Both the position numbers and the translations under genes were made by a program. Below the pieces are notes generated by a model. That model was not told the origin of the DNA, searched no databases, and worked only from the letters and a program-made list of their open reading frames with translations. From an uncultured Gammaproteobacteria bacterium (GTDB taxonomy: Bacteria > Pseudomonadota > Gammaproteobacteria > Coxiellales > Coxiellaceae): a DNA stretch of 64,000 nt. Shown one piece after another: positions 9,555-18,565 of this stretch (within the stretch, counting starts at the first letter, position 1; every line of letters begins with the position of its first letter). The stretch spans positions 25,676 through 89,675 of the forward strand of contig CACHNP010000003.1 in the NCBI GenBank assembly GCA_902581285.1, in the 5' to 3' direction.

Positions 9555-11071
9555 ACCTGTTAGATACATTGCAATTGACAGAAATAAATTACGGCACTTG
9601 TTTTGCTCCAGGTCAGTGGTGTGAAACCAGTTCGGCGGGACAAATTGATTCAATTAATCCATCAAATGGTGAGATTATTGCAAGTGTTTATAATTCTAAT
9701 AAACAAGATTATGAGACAGTGATTAACTCATCACTGCGGGCTTTTAAAGAGTGGCGTTGCATACCTGCGCCTAAGCGGGGTTATGTGATTCAGCAGATAG
9801 CTGAAAGGTTGCGTTGTCGTAAATCTACTTTAGGTAGTTTAGTGGCGCTTGAAATGGGGAAGTCAAAACAAGAGGGAGAGGGCGAGGTTCAGGAAATGAT
9901 CGATATGGCCGATTTTGCTGTTGGTTTGTCGCGTCAATTAAATGGAAAAACCATGCATTCCGAACGACCACAGCATCGCATGTATGAGCAATGGCACCCA
10001 CTGGGTGTAGTGGGTGTGATATCGGCATTTAATTTCCCAGTTGCTGTGTGGTCGTGGAATGCATTTGTTGCTGCTGTCTGCGGTAATACTGTTGTGTGGA
10101 AAGGCGCATCCCAAACACCATTATGCACCTTGGCGGTTCAACAGATTTGCAATGAGGTGATGATTAAAAATGATTTACCGAGTGTGTTTAGTTGTTGGAC
10201 AACGAATGATAACTTCCTAGCACAAACCATGGTCGAAGACAGTCGGATTGCATTATTATCATTTACGGGATCATCTCGAGTTGGTGTTCAAGTGGCGCAG
10301 ACAGTTGCCACGAGGATGGGTAAAACGTTATTAGAATGCAGCGGTAACAACGCCATGATAGTTGAGCCAGATGCGAATCTTAAGTTAGCCATTCCAGCGA
10401 TTGTATTTGGTGCAGTTGGTACAGCAGGTCAGCGTTGCACAACAACCCGACGCTTGTTTTTACATGAAACAATTGCTGATGCGGTTGAAGAACAACTCGT
10501 TGCCGCTTATTCTGGTGTGACTATCGGCGATCCTTTGGAAGAATCGAATTTAATGGGGCCATTAATTGATGAGAGAGCGGTAGAGGCGTTTTTGCTTGCG
10601 GTAGAGTCTGCTAAAAAATCCGGTGGTGATGTGTTATTTGGCGGACGTCGATTGGATCGTCCTGGCTATTTTGTTGAACCCACATTGATTCGGGCTGAGC
10701 ATCATTGGGATGTGGTGCAGCAAGAAACATTTGCGCCGATACTTTATATCATGAGATATTCAGATTTAGATGATGCAATTGCTCAGCAAAATGCAGTTGA
10801 ACAAGGTCTATCATCTGCTATATTTACCGACAACATACAATCAAGCGAGCGTTTTCTTGCTTGTACGGGCAGTGACTGCGGTATTGCAAATGTGAATATT
10901 GGGACTTCTGGTGCAGAAATTGGCGGTGCTTTTGGTGGTGAAAAAATGACGGGTGGTGGTAGAGAGGCGGGTAGCGATGCTTGGAAAGCGTATATGCGAA
11001 GGCAAACTACCACGATTAATTGGGGATGTGATCTTCCTTTGGCTCAGGGTGTCAAATTCAATTTGCAATGA
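9551..11071 (+). CDS. ALDH7-type 2-aminoadipate semialdehyde dehydrogenase
   Basis: Aldehyde dehydrogenase of the ALDH7 (antiquitin/AmaB) branch, predicted to oxidise 2-aminoadipate semialdehyde (in equilibrium with piperideine-6-carboxylate) to 2-aminoadipate using NAD. The 506-residue length is normal. Visible residues are Asn161 in FNFP, general base Glu262 in LLECSGNN and nucleophile Cys296 in GQRCTTTRR. The C-terminal signature [19 protein letters not shown], characteristic of ALDH7, lies near 464-482. GGAGG precedes the ATG. It forms a two-gene operon with the upstream saccharopine-dehydrogenase-like gene. The pathway role is inferred from family and pairing. Confidence 0.85.
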   Translation: MNLLDTLQLTEINYGTCFAPGQWCETSSAGQIDSINPSNGEIIASVYNSNKQDYETVINSSLRAFKEWRCIPAPKRGYVIQQIAERLRCRKSTLGSLVALEMGKSKQEGEGEVQEMIDMADFAVGLSRQLNGKTMHSERPQHRMYEQWHPLGVVGVISAFNFPVAVWSWNAFVAAVCGNTVVWKGASQTPLCTLAVQQICNEVMIKNDLPSVFSCWTTNDNFLAQTMVEDSRIALLSFTGSSRVGVQVAQTVATRMGKTLLECSGNNAMIVEPDANLKLAIPAIVFGAVGTAGQRCTTTRRLFLHETIADAVEEQLVAAYSGVTIGDPLEESNLMGPLIDERAVEAFLLAVESAKKSGGDVLFGGRRLDRPGYFVEPTLIRAEHHWDVVQQETFAPILYIMRYSDLDDAIAQQNAVEQGLSSAIFTDNIQSSERFLACTGSDCGIANVNIGTSGAEIGGAFGGEKMTGGGREAGSDAWKAYMRRQTTTINWGCDLPLAQGVKFNLQ

Positions 11072-11111
11072 TAACATGAGTTGATTTACTGTTTTTTTAA
11101 GGTTGATGATA

Positions 11112-11621
11112 ATGAAAGCCGAGCTCATTGTAAAATGTTGTGATATTACAAAATTGAAAGTGGATGCAATTGTGAATGCGGCTAACCCCAGTTTACTGGG
11201 TGGTGGTGGTGTGGACGGTGCGATTCATAAAGCAGCGGGCCCTGAATTGCTCGAGGCATGTAAAAAACACGGTGGTTGTAAAACCGGTCAAGCTAAAATT
11301 ACCCCTGGATTTTTATTGCCGGCTAGTTTTGTTATCCACACGGTTGGGCCTATTTGGAGCGACGGAGAGCAAGGTGAGCCTGAGTTACTGGCATCATGTT
11401 ATAACTCATGCTTGAAACTAGCGGATCAACACGAACTAAAAACCTTAGCGTTTCCAGCCATCAGTTGCGGTGTGTATGGCTACCCTAATGAAGAAGCCGT
11501 GAAGATTGCGTTGAAAACGGTAAGTGAATGGAGTGGCGATCATCTTATCCGGGTTTTTTTTGTGTGTTTTAGTGAGGACATGCAAAACTTATATCAAAAA
11601 GAATTGCAGGGTCTTGGTTAG
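11112..11621 (+). CDS. Macro-domain ADP-ribose hydrolase (YmdB-like)
   Basis: Single macro domain that removes ADP-ribose or O-acetyl-ADP-ribose modifications in the cytosol. The ATG at 11112 is preferred over TTG 11103 and ATG 11106 because AAGG at 11099-11102 is then about 9 nt away and the product matches YmdB length (169 residues). Diagnostic motifs are NAAN (22-25), [10 protein letters not shown] (30-39), HTVGP (76-80) and the substrate loop SCGVYGYP (118-125). It follows the lysine catabolism pair by 40 nt and may be co-transcribed. The natural target, free nucleotide or ADP-ribosylated protein, is not evident. Confidence 0.9.
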   Translation: MKAELIVKCCDITKLKVDAIVNAANPSLLGGGGVDGAIHKAAGPELLEACKKHGGCKTGQAKITPGFLLPASFVIHTVGPIWSDGEQGEPELLASCYNSCLKLADQHELKTLAFPAISCGVYGYPNEEAVKIALKTVSEWSGDHLIRVFFVCFSEDMQNLYQKELQGLG

Positions 11622-11750
11622 TTTTCATTTTTTTTGGTGTTGTTGCAGCTGGCTTTGTCTGCGGCGAACAACGGATCAGAATTTCATTTGGTGTTCTATC
11701 CACTGCGGGATGACGTTTAAGTCAAGTTCGGGATGACGATGGATATCGCT

Positions 11751-12680
11751 TCAAGGAATAATAGGGGGTTGATACGTGTTGTGACTGGTTTTTAGATTGT
11801 CAATTGCATCACGTGCTTTCTGAGAAAAGACGCCCCTGGTGCCTGTTTTTGAAAGACTAAAAAAGCTAAAACCTGGGGCTTTTCCCGCGGTTTTCCATGA
11901 TGTCAGTAGTGAATCAATTTGACTTTCTTCTTGTAATGCCACAAGCTTGTTGACTAACTTTTCAGTCTCTTTTAAACCTATGGGATGACTTTTCCAGTGA
12001 CCTTTTCTTCCATTTTCTATAGCTGCTTCAAGGTAGTCGTAAGCGGCAGCCAGCATCATTAATTTACTTTTATTTAATGAGGTATTTCCATCATCGGATA
12101 CGCAATATTCAACCAATGATTGTCCTTGTGTTAGTATTTCATTTTGCAAACTGTCTATATTGAGTTCGTTGTCTTGGTTGCTTCCAGATGTATATGTCTC
12201 CCCTGACTTTAACTTGTCAAAAAGAGTGTTGGTGTTTGTGCTGGCGTAGTGTTGTTCCATTTGGGTTATGAACACTTGTTTTGCATCGGCTGCGGCTGCG
12301 GCTGCGGCTGCGGCTTCGGTTTCGGCTTTGGCTGTGGCATCGGCTTTTAATTTGACTACTTGATTGTAATCTTTTTTGAATACGTTAATATTTATAATAA
12401 CGTCATCTTTGAATTTAACAATTCTATTGATTTTGTCATCACTTTCATTACTATTGTCAGTTTTAGCACTATTTGGTTTTTTTAGTTCATCAATTTCAAT
12501 ATTTAATTTGTTTATTTGAGCTTTCATTGTCTCTATTTTTGAGTTATTTTCTTCAATCATTTTTGTAAGTTCTTTTATTCCAGAATTTATTAACTCTATA
12601 TCGCATTCATTTTCTTCTAAGTCGTCACTCAATTTTTTTATTTGACTCTCTTTCCTAGCTTCTTCATGTTTAAGTTTGCC
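11751..12680 (-). pseudogene. Coiled-coil orphan, part after amber codon
   Basis: Second part of a coiled-coil protein with no recognised family. It is in exactly the same frame as the upstream segment 12681-13343, separated only by the TAG at 12681-12683. The frame is open from that TAG through GKLKHEEARKESQIKK into the body, so the coiled coil continues without a gap. If translated separately, the first usable start would be TTG near 12632, with no clear ribosome binding site. Residues after about 105 include a poly-alanine run coded by a GCN hexanucleotide-like repeat, followed by a more globular C-terminal region. It is either a broken gene or one read through by recoding. Confidence 0.55.
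12288..12335 (-). repeat. Simple GCN tract encoding poly-alanine
   Basis: Plus-strand GGCTGC-type hexanucleotide repeat within the coiled-coil gene, read on the minus strand as a run of alanines followed by Glu/Ala alternation. Repeats like this can change copy number in frame. Confidence 0.7.
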
Positions 12681-13343
12681 CTATGTTTCTTGTGAGCGAT
12701 CATCTATAAGGCTGAATGATGAACGAGATTTTTTTTTGAATTTCTTTATTACTAATATTCCTTTGGATTTTCTTGTCAGGAGTTGTATATTTTCTTTGTT
12801 AGCAGATTCGGATTCTAATGATTTTATCTTTTCTTTTAGAAGCTTATTTTCCTTGTTTAATTTAGTCAAGGCTTGTTTAGTGGAGGCTAAGCCCTGAGTA
12901 TTTTCTTTTTGTACTTTTGCAAGCTCTCTTAGTTGTTCTTCTAATTCTTCCTTCTGTAAAGTAAGTTCATTGGTTAGCCTGTTTTTCTCTTCTTCTTCTT
13001 CTTCTTCTTCTTGTTTCATTTGAATCTTTTGTTTTTCAATTAGATCAAAATTGCTCGCAACCCAGTTTTCATTGTCATTAACATATGGTCTATATTCTTT
13101 GAATTCACTCTCTTCCATATTTTCAAGAAATTGATTCAATTTTTTGAATTCGCTGAAAAATTTTATCAAGTCTTTTTTCTCTTGTGTGGTAATATGCAGG
13201 GCTTGTCCACAGAACTTATCCCACTCATCCTCAATCTGAACTAATATTCCTTCGACATAGTGCTCTCTTAGTTTTTCATCCAAGTGTTCTTCTGCTAACC
13301 AATCTAAGTTAAGTTCGTCTTGTGTTGATGTTTGATCTCTCAT
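12681..13343 (-). CDS. Coiled-coil orphan, N-terminal part ending at amber
   Basis: Unrecognised 220-residue protein. The N-terminal 110 residues are acidic and probably helical. From about 110 there is a run of eight glutamates coded by a GAA/GAG microsatellite, then a long heptad coiled coil (about 120-185) and a basic stretch rich in Lys and Arg. It ends at TAG, but the same frame continues open for another 309 codons to 11751. The intact product would be about 530 residues. The upstream plus-strand bases carry a good ribosome binding sequence (GGGGGTGG on the minus strand). On the minus strand a TATAAT-like element lies about 170 nt upstream. Function unknown; a secreted coiled-coil protein is possible. 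Confidence 0.55.
   Translation of the reverse strand: MRDQTSTQDELNLDWLAEEHLDEKLREHYVEGILVQIEDEWDKFCGQALHITTQEKKDLIKFFSEFKKLNQFLENMEESEFKEYRPYVNDNENWVASNFDLIEKQKIQMKQEEEEEEEEKNRLTNELTLQKEELEEQLRELAKVQKENTQGLASTKQALTKLNKENKLLKEKIKSLESESANKENIQLLTRKSKGILVIKKFKKKSRSSFSLIDDRSQET
12986..13012 (-). repeat. Trinucleotide tract encoding poly-glutamate
   Basis: Run of CTT/TTC triplets on the plus strand that encodes eight consecutive glutamates on the minus strand within the coiled-coil gene. A simple sequence repeat that can expand or contract in frame. Confidence 0.75.
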
Positions 13344-13681
13344 TCACCACCCCCGCCTATTTTGATACACTAAAAGTTCATTGCGCTCAGTCTACCGTTA
13401 TTCACCTGATCAATAAATAATCAAACAAACAATGCAGTTGTTCTGATAAGTGAACAAATACCCGCTATCAAACGACCAGTTTGCAGCAGCTTACCTCGCG
13501 CTTTGTTTAATTATAGTACAAGATAAGCCTCTGTCTAAAAAAAAATAACCCTATTAATCAGTTTTTTATATAATCTTTCATTTTGTTAATCTTGAATTGG
13601 GCTGCAGAGAGGCTTCGGTGTGAAGCTATGACCGTTTCACTATAACGTTATCAGTGTGAATTGCTTGAAGGAGGGTTTCAA
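13344..13681. other. Upstream region of the coiled-coil gene
   Basis: Non-coding as far as I can see. On the minus strand a TATAAT hexamer occurs within the plus-strand bases ATTATAGTAC near 13511-13520 and could serve the coiled-coil gene. No convincing -35 partner was found. Confidence 0.35.
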
Positions 13682-13720
13682 TCTGGATTGCGTCGGCTCA
13701 CGCTTCTCGCAATGACGAGG
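13682..13720 (+). repeat. Fragment resembling a dispersed intergenic repeat
   Basis: The segment includes GGATTGCGTCGGCTCACGC followed by TTCTCGCAATGACGAGG, with CGTCATTGCGAG-type inverted halves. From memory, very similar palindromic pieces recur between genes in several intracellular bacteria. A related GGGATGAC-containing scrap lies near 11710-11740. Only one good copy is inside the window, so the repeat call rests on recognition, not on internal comparison. Confidence 0.35.
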
Positions 13721-13873
13721 TTTTATTTAAGTGGATTAACAGGTTAGTTTTTTATTCTATTTAGCTTAGTTGGTTTAGATAGTCATATTGTTGTCGAATG
13801 GTTTGGGTTATTTGCTTTGATTCGTGATTACAGTAACGTGCGGGCTAAAATACAGCTTACGAAAACTAACTAA

Positions 13874-14086
13874 GGGCCCGGTGTTAGTAACGTAAAACAC
13901 ATCAAAAGAGCAGCGAAAGAAAGTAATAACATCTATTTTTATGTTTTTGATAAAGATTCAAAAGTAATGCGGTCGCCCTTTCATTATAAAGAAAACAAAG
14001 ATGACAAAGCACGCGCAATGGTGCGTGGTTTGATGATGAACGTTATTGAAGATGGAGAGTTATACGGTTGCGAAGGTGGGTGGTAA
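13874..14086 (+). pseudogene. Gene remnant lacking a start codon
   Basis: An open frame of about 70 codons directly after a TAA (13871-13873) and ending at TAA 14084-14086. It reads like a true protein end, with VKHIKRAAKESNNIYFYVFD near the front and RSPFHYKENKDDKARAMVRG later, finishing in YGCEGGW. There is no ATG, GTG or TTG at its front; the first in-frame ATG is at 13967. I do not recognise the family. It is most likely the 3' remnant of a lost gene in a decaying 900-bp stretch. Confidence 0.4.
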
Positions 14087-14281
14087 TTAGCATGCGGCTC
14101 AAAAAGATGCGGTTTTGAAGTACATGATAATCAAGTGTGATGCCGTTGGGTTCTTGCATGCATTATCTTCGTATTGATTTTACTGGTTTTTTTAAGTGCT
14201 GGTTGGTGCCAATAAAAAAACTTGAAAAAAAGTTACTTTAGTCTATAACTCACTTATGATTAATAAAGACAGGGGTGTACG

Positions 14282-14926
14282 ATGAATATGGTTTGGCTAG
14301 CTGTGCTGCTCATTGTTGTGGTTTTAATTTACATTGCCTTTACGCTCTTCCGTTCTGATGATTATCTTGATCTAAGTAGCTCATCTGATCACGATAGGAT
14401 TCCAAACTCAATTCTTCCAGAAGAAGTCTCATCTTTGATTCTGGAAGCCAATTCAATCATGATCGTTCCAGGGTATGGTTTAGCGGTAGCGCAAGCGCAG
14501 TCCGAGTGTAAGAAGCTGGTCGATAAATTGAATGAGTTGGGAAAGACGGTGTGTTTTGGTTTACATCCCTTGGCCGCTCGCATCCCTGGTCACATGACTG
14601 TACTTCTAGCTGAAGCAGGTATTGAATATAAGTATCTTACTGATCTTGATAGCAGTAACGATGTAATGGCTGATATGGACTTGGTGTTGGTTTCGGGTGC
14701 TAATGATATTGTGAATCCGGTAGCGAAAACCGACCCAAGCTCACCGTTATATGGAATGCCTATTTTGAACGTCTCAGAGGCAAAAAAAGTGATTTTTTTC
14801 AAGAGAAGCATGGCCACAGGCTATACTGGAATACAAAATGAATTGTTTTTTTATGATAATACATCCATGCTTTATGGTGACGCTAAGAAGACTTTTGAAA
14901 TGATTAATCATTTTCTCAATTCATGA
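14282..14926 (+). CDS. Free-standing transhydrogenase domain III (PntB C-terminal)
   Basis: The 214-residue product corresponds to the NADP(H)-binding domain III of the proton-pumping NAD(P) transhydrogenase beta subunit, but without its membrane domain. Residues 4-23 form one hydrophobic membrane segment, then a short Ser/Asp-rich linker leads to the domain. Conserved features are GYGLAVAQAQ (64-73), HP followed by RIPGHM (95-105), GANDIVNP (139-146) and KRSM plus GYTG (174-183), the residues that hold the 2'-phosphate of NADP. In known enzymes domain III exchanges hydride with domain I and couples to domain II, neither of which is nearby. All binding motifs look intact, so it is unlikely to be mere debris. 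Role unknown: NADP(H) sensing or a partner role are possibilities. Confidence 0.8.
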   Translation: MNMVWLAVLLIVVVLIYIAFTLFRSDDYLDLSSSSDHDRIPNSILPEEVSSLILEANSIMIVPGYGLAVAQAQSECKKLVDKLNELGKTVCFGLHPLAARIPGHMTVLLAEAGIEYKYLTDLDSSNDVMADMDLVLVSGANDIVNPVAKTDPSSPLYGMPILNVSEAKKVIFFKRSMATGYTGIQNELFFYDNTSMLYGDAKKTFEMINHFLNS

Positions 14927-15034
14927 ATGCCAGTGTTGGCATACACAAAAAGCCATATAAATGATCAGTTGACTTTACTAGTGTCGCTGTTTATTTTAGA
15001 TGGCGTGTGGGCGACATTTGTTGTTGTGCTGTTT

Positions 15035-15475
15035 TTATTCTTCTCGCCCGAGCCAGAGCAGTTCAAATATCGTAGAAAAAGTCACAAGTAACAGAGGGAG
15101 TTTATACGTTGTAATAAGTGATGGGGCTTTAACAAATGCAATGACCGGTATGAGGATGAAGATAATGAGATAATAAACTACAAGCCAAATCACATGTTGC
15201 CCTATTTTATTGAGTCGACGTTTCAGCAAGCAGGTTTTGGGTGTGAAGTGTAACGCCCACATGAGTAAAGTTAACACGGTGATTTTTGCTTCTAGTGTTT
15301 TAATTTCGCTGAAGCCCAAATCAACGCCGATAAAGTAACCCATTTGTGGGATTGAGAAAAGCAGCGTAGGTAAAATGAGGTAGGCGACGATATAAAAGTA
15401 GATGAGCTCTTTCGTTGATGATTTGGATGTCACATTAAAGGCTTGTTTCCAACCGTTGGCATAGTGTTTTAACAC
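15035..15475 (-). CDS. Small four-helix membrane protein, DUF805-like
   Basis: A 146-residue, mostly hydrophobic protein with about four membrane segments. The N-terminus (YANGWKQAFNVTSKSSTKE followed by a helix) has the layout seen in DUF805/YhaH proteins, in which a short amphipathic start with a conserved basic/Glu patch precedes the membrane helices. The match is by pattern only and several consensus residues differ. It ends in a charged GREE tail. It is convergent with the transhydrogenase-domain gene, about 110 nt away, and not in an obvious operon. Function unknown. Confidence 0.45.
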   Translation of the reverse strand: MLKHYANGWKQAFNVTSKSSTKELIYFYIVAYLILPTLLFSIPQMGYFIGVDLGFSEIKTLEAKITVLTLLMWALHFTPKTCLLKRRLNKIGQHVIWLVVYYLIIFILIPVIAFVKAPSLITTYKLPLLLVTFSTIFELLWLGREE

Positions 15476-15724
15476 GGATCGATCCTTGATTTAAGTTTGT
15501 TTTTCGTTGGTTGCATTTTTATACTTCATCTTTGATTGCTAGCTTGTTTATTTTTACTTGCTAACGACGAAGATACTCATTTCATTGTATAAAAAATACG
15601 ACCACCTAGCCACTTCTATTCATTGATTGTGCGGTGGGAAGTGGCGTTTTGATATAGGTTTACACTTTATCTTTTTTGATTTGTATCACTGATTTGATTT
15701 ATAGTGTTATTGATCGCGATGTGA

Positions 15725-15761
15725 CTCAATAGCTTAAGTTGAGTAAAGTTAAGCTATTGAG
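15725..15761 (-). terminator. 13-bp perfect inverted repeat after topA
   Basis: CTCAATAGCTTAA and its exact complement are separated by an 11-nt loop, directly after the topA stop codon. It lacks a clear T-run on either strand, so it may be a weak or Rho-assisted terminator or an mRNA-stabilising hairpin. Confidence 0.5.
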
Positions 15762-15762
15762 A

Positions 15763-18072
15763 CTAATCCGATTTTTTTCTGCGGGAAAAACGAGATGGTT
15801 TGCTGTTTTTCAAAATGTCTAAGCATTGTTCTAACGTGAGTTCGTCTGGAGTTTGGTCCTTGGGGATTTTTCCGTTTTTTTCTCCGTTAGTGATGTAGGG
15901 GCCATAACGACCATTAAGCACTTGTATTTTATGATCAGGAAATTCAAGTATGACTTTTTTCTTTTCCATTTCTTCGCGTTGCTTGACGCATTCAATTGCG
16001 CGTTCCAGCGTGATGGTAAACATATCATCGTCTTTGCCGAGAGACGCAAATTCATGACCGTACTTGACGTAAGGGCCATAGCGTCCGACGTTAATACTAA
16101 TTGGAATTTTCCCATCCATCATGCCCAATTTTCGTGGTAGTGACAGCAACTGCTTGGCCTCGTCTAATGTGATGGTGTGCATGCTTTGATTAGGTAGCAA
16201 TCCGACAAATTTGGGTTTCTTTTCGTCTTCCACTGTTCCTAATTGGACATAGGGTCCGTATCGCCCGATTTTAACCAGGATGGGTTTTCCAGTTTCCTCA
16301 TCGACTCCAAGTTCGCGTGTTTGTTTGACTTCATCTCGGGATAATGATTCACCCTTATCACCAACGAGCTTATTGAAGGGTTGCCAGTATTCGTTTAGTA
16401 CATTTTTCCACTCTTTATCTCCTGCGGCAATATCATCCAGGTAGTCTTCGAGTTTTGCTGTAAAGTCGTAGTCCACGTACTGGGTGAAGTGATCGGTCAA
16501 GAACTGATTGACAATGCGGCCAATGTCGGTTGGAATGAAACGTTTGTTGTCCATTTCAACGTATTCGCGTTGTTGAAGCGTGGAAATAATTGCGGCATAG
16601 GTTGATGGTCGGCCTATTCCAAATTCCTCGAGTTTTTTAACCAGGCTGGCCTCATTGAAACGCGGAGGAGGTTCGGTGAAGTGTTGATCTGCGCGAATTT
16701 CATTGGTGCTGATTGTTTCTCCTTCTTCCATAGGAGGAAGGAGCTTTTCGTCAGATTCTTTGGGTTTGTCGTCCACGTCTTCTTGGTATACGATCATGAA
16801 ACCTGGGTTGACGACAGTAGATCCGTTTGCACGAAATAGGTGGTTGTCCGCACCAAGGTCAACTGCGACAGTATGTAAAGTGGCATCAATCATCTGGGAG
16901 GCGATCGTTCGTTTCCAAATCAAACTGTAGAGCTGGTGCTGCTCCTTGTTGAGGTGTTTTTGAATGGTTTCAGGGTGGCGTTGAACTGCCGTGGGTCTGA
17001 TACCTTCGTGAGCTTCTTGGGCATTTTTAGATTTAGTTTTATATGTGCGAATGTCTTTCGGTAAGTTTGCTTTTCCAAATCGTTCTTCGATTAAAGCTCG
17101 AATATCAGCAATGGCTTCGTCGGCAAGTTGCGTGGAGTCAGTACGCATGTAGGTAATCAAACCAACACTGCCTTCACCCACATCGATTCCTTCATAGAGC
17201 TGTTGCGCCACCATCATGGTGCGTTTTGCGGTGAAACCTAGTTTGCGCGCTGCTTCTTGCTGTAGTGTTGATGTGATAAATGGTGCAGTCGGTTTTCGTT
17301 TACGCTCTTTCTTTGTCACTTTCATGACGGTGAGCTTGCCGTTAGCTGCTTTAATGATATCGTCTTTGGCTTCAGTTGCTAATGCTTCGTTGTTGAGACT
17401 GAATTGGGTGAGTTTGTCGCCTTTGTAATGGGTTAACTTGCTGGCAAAGACTTTTTTGTCTTTTTCCAGTTTGGCATGAATAGTCCAGTACTCTTTTTTG
17501 ATAAACGCTTCGATTTCTTTTTCTCGTTCGGCTATTAGGCGTAAAGCCGGGCTTTGTACACGGCCAGCAGATAAGCCGCGTTGGATTTTTTTCCACAGCA
17601 GCGGGGACAAGGTAAAACCAACCAGGTAGTCTAACGCCCGTCGCGTTTTATAAGCATTAACTAGATCTGATGCGATTTCCCTTGGGTTCTCAATGGCATT
17701 TTGAATTGCTTTTTTAGTGATTTGGTTGAAAACGACGCGGCAAACGGTTTTGTCCTTGAGTGCTTTTTTTTCTTGCATCATGCTTAACACGTGCCATGCG
17801 ATGGCTTCCCCCTCTCTATCAGGGTCGGTTGCTAGTATGAGACCATCTGTTTCTTTTAGTGCTTTGGTTAGTTCTTGGAAATGTTTTTTGTTACGGTCAA
17901 TAGGCGCATAGTGCATGTTGAAGTTGTTGTCGACCTCAACGGATCCTTTACGTGGAATGAGATCTCTCACGTGGCCGTAGGACGCTTTGACAATGTATTT
18001 ATTGCCTAGGTATTTGTTGATAGTTTTGGCTTTGGCTGGTGATTCCACCACCACTAAAAAGCGTTCACTCAT
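15763..18072 (-). CDS. topA: DNA topoisomerase I without zinc fingers
   Basis: Type IA topoisomerase that relaxes negatively supercoiled DNA. The 769-residue chain has a Toprim domain with DPDREGEA (83-90), then the central topoisomerase region with catalytic Tyr308 in GLITYMRTDS. The C-terminal third has no Cys-rich zinc ribbons as in E. coli. It carries three copies of a topoisomerase C-terminal repeat marked by GRYGPYV near 605, 665 and 720, and ends in a Lys/Arg-rich tail. It is the last gene of the dprA-smg-topA block, 13 nt after smg. The ATG gives the canonical MSERFLVVVESPAKAKTI start. Function is secure. Confidence 0.95.
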   Translation of the reverse strand: MSERFLVVVESPAKAKTINKYLGNKYIVKASYGHVRDLIPRKGSVEVDNNFNMHYAPIDRNKKHFQELTKALKETDGLILATDPDREGEAIAWHVLSMMQEKKALKDKTVCRVVFNQITKKAIQNAIENPREIASDLVNAYKTRRALDYLVGFTLSPLLWKKIQRGLSAGRVQSPALRLIAEREKEIEAFIKKEYWTIHAKLEKDKKVFASKLTHYKGDKLTQFSLNNEALATEAKDDIIKAANGKLTVMKVTKKERKRKPTAPFITSTLQQEAARKLGFTAKRTMMVAQQLYEGIDVGEGSVGLITYMRTDSTQLADEAIADIRALIEERFGKANLPKDIRTYKTKSKNAQEAHEGIRPTAVQRHPETIQKHLNKEQHQLYSLIWKRTIASQMIDATLHTVAVDLGADNHLFRANGSTVVNPGFMIVYQEDVDDKPKESDEKLLPPMEEGETISTNEIRADQHFTEPPPRFNEASLVKKLEEFGIGRPSTYAAIISTLQQREYVEMDNKRFIPTDIGRIVNQFLTDHFTQYVDYDFTAKLEDYLDDIAAGDKEWKNVLNEYWQPFNKLVGDKGESLSRDEVKQTRELGVDEETGKPILVKIGRYGPYVQLGTVEDEKKPKFVGLLPNQSMHTITLDEAKQLLSLPRKLGMMDGKIPISINVGRYGPYVKYGHEFASLGKDDDMFTITLERAIECVKQREEMEKKKVILEFPDHKIQVLNGRYGPYITNGEKNGKIPKDQTPDELTLEQCLDILKNSKPSRFSRRKKSD

Positions 18073-18085
18073 AGTTTGGTCATCC

Positions 18086-18565
18086 TTAGTGCAGTACTTC
18101 GCTTTGTTCTTGTAAGACTAAAAGCTCCATTTTTGATAAAGCCTCTCCCTGGTTATCTTGGTTGTACAAAAACATAAGCGTGACCCATTGGATTAGGCCC
18201 ACATCAATGGCATTGGGTTTTAAGTCAATGAGTTGATTGATGACGAGCTCTGCTTCGACGGGGCTGATGATGTTTTGATTTTGTAAAAATAGTAAATAGT
18301 TCTGGCACTCCAAATCAAAAAATGATTTTTCTTCTGGGGTGAGTATTCGTCTTGAATGGGGCGACTGTGTTGAGCAAGGAATGTTACTTTCAGGAGACAG
18401 TTTGCTCAACCAACTCAGTGCTGAGTCAATGGTGGTTGACTTGAATCCGGCTGATTTAAGCTCGACCACGAGTTCTGCTTCGGTGGTTTCATTAGGTGTG
18501 TTTTTTTTAACGTGATGTTTGAATAAGTACATTAGGACTGTGAGCACGTTTTCTGTTTTAATCAT
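18086..18565 (-). CDS. smg: Smg family protein (DUF494)
   Basis: The 159-residue protein matches the Smg/DUF494 family: VLTVLMYLFKHH near the N-terminus, a central region ending in RRILTPEEKSFFDLECQNYL, and a C-terminal LIQWVTLMFLYNQ. The family's function is unknown; it accompanies dprA and topA-like genes in many gammaproteobacteria, as here. Its start overlaps the dprA stop by 4 bp (ATGA), showing translational coupling, and topA follows after 13 nt. Confidence 0.85.
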   Translation of the reverse strand: MIKTENVLTVLMYLFKHHVKKNTPNETTEAELVVELKSAGFKSTTIDSALSWLSKLSPESNIPCSTQSPHSRRILTPEEKSFFDLECQNYLLFLQNQNIISPVEAELVINQLIDLKPNAIDVGLIQWVTLMFLYNQDNQGEALSKMELLVLQEQSEVLH

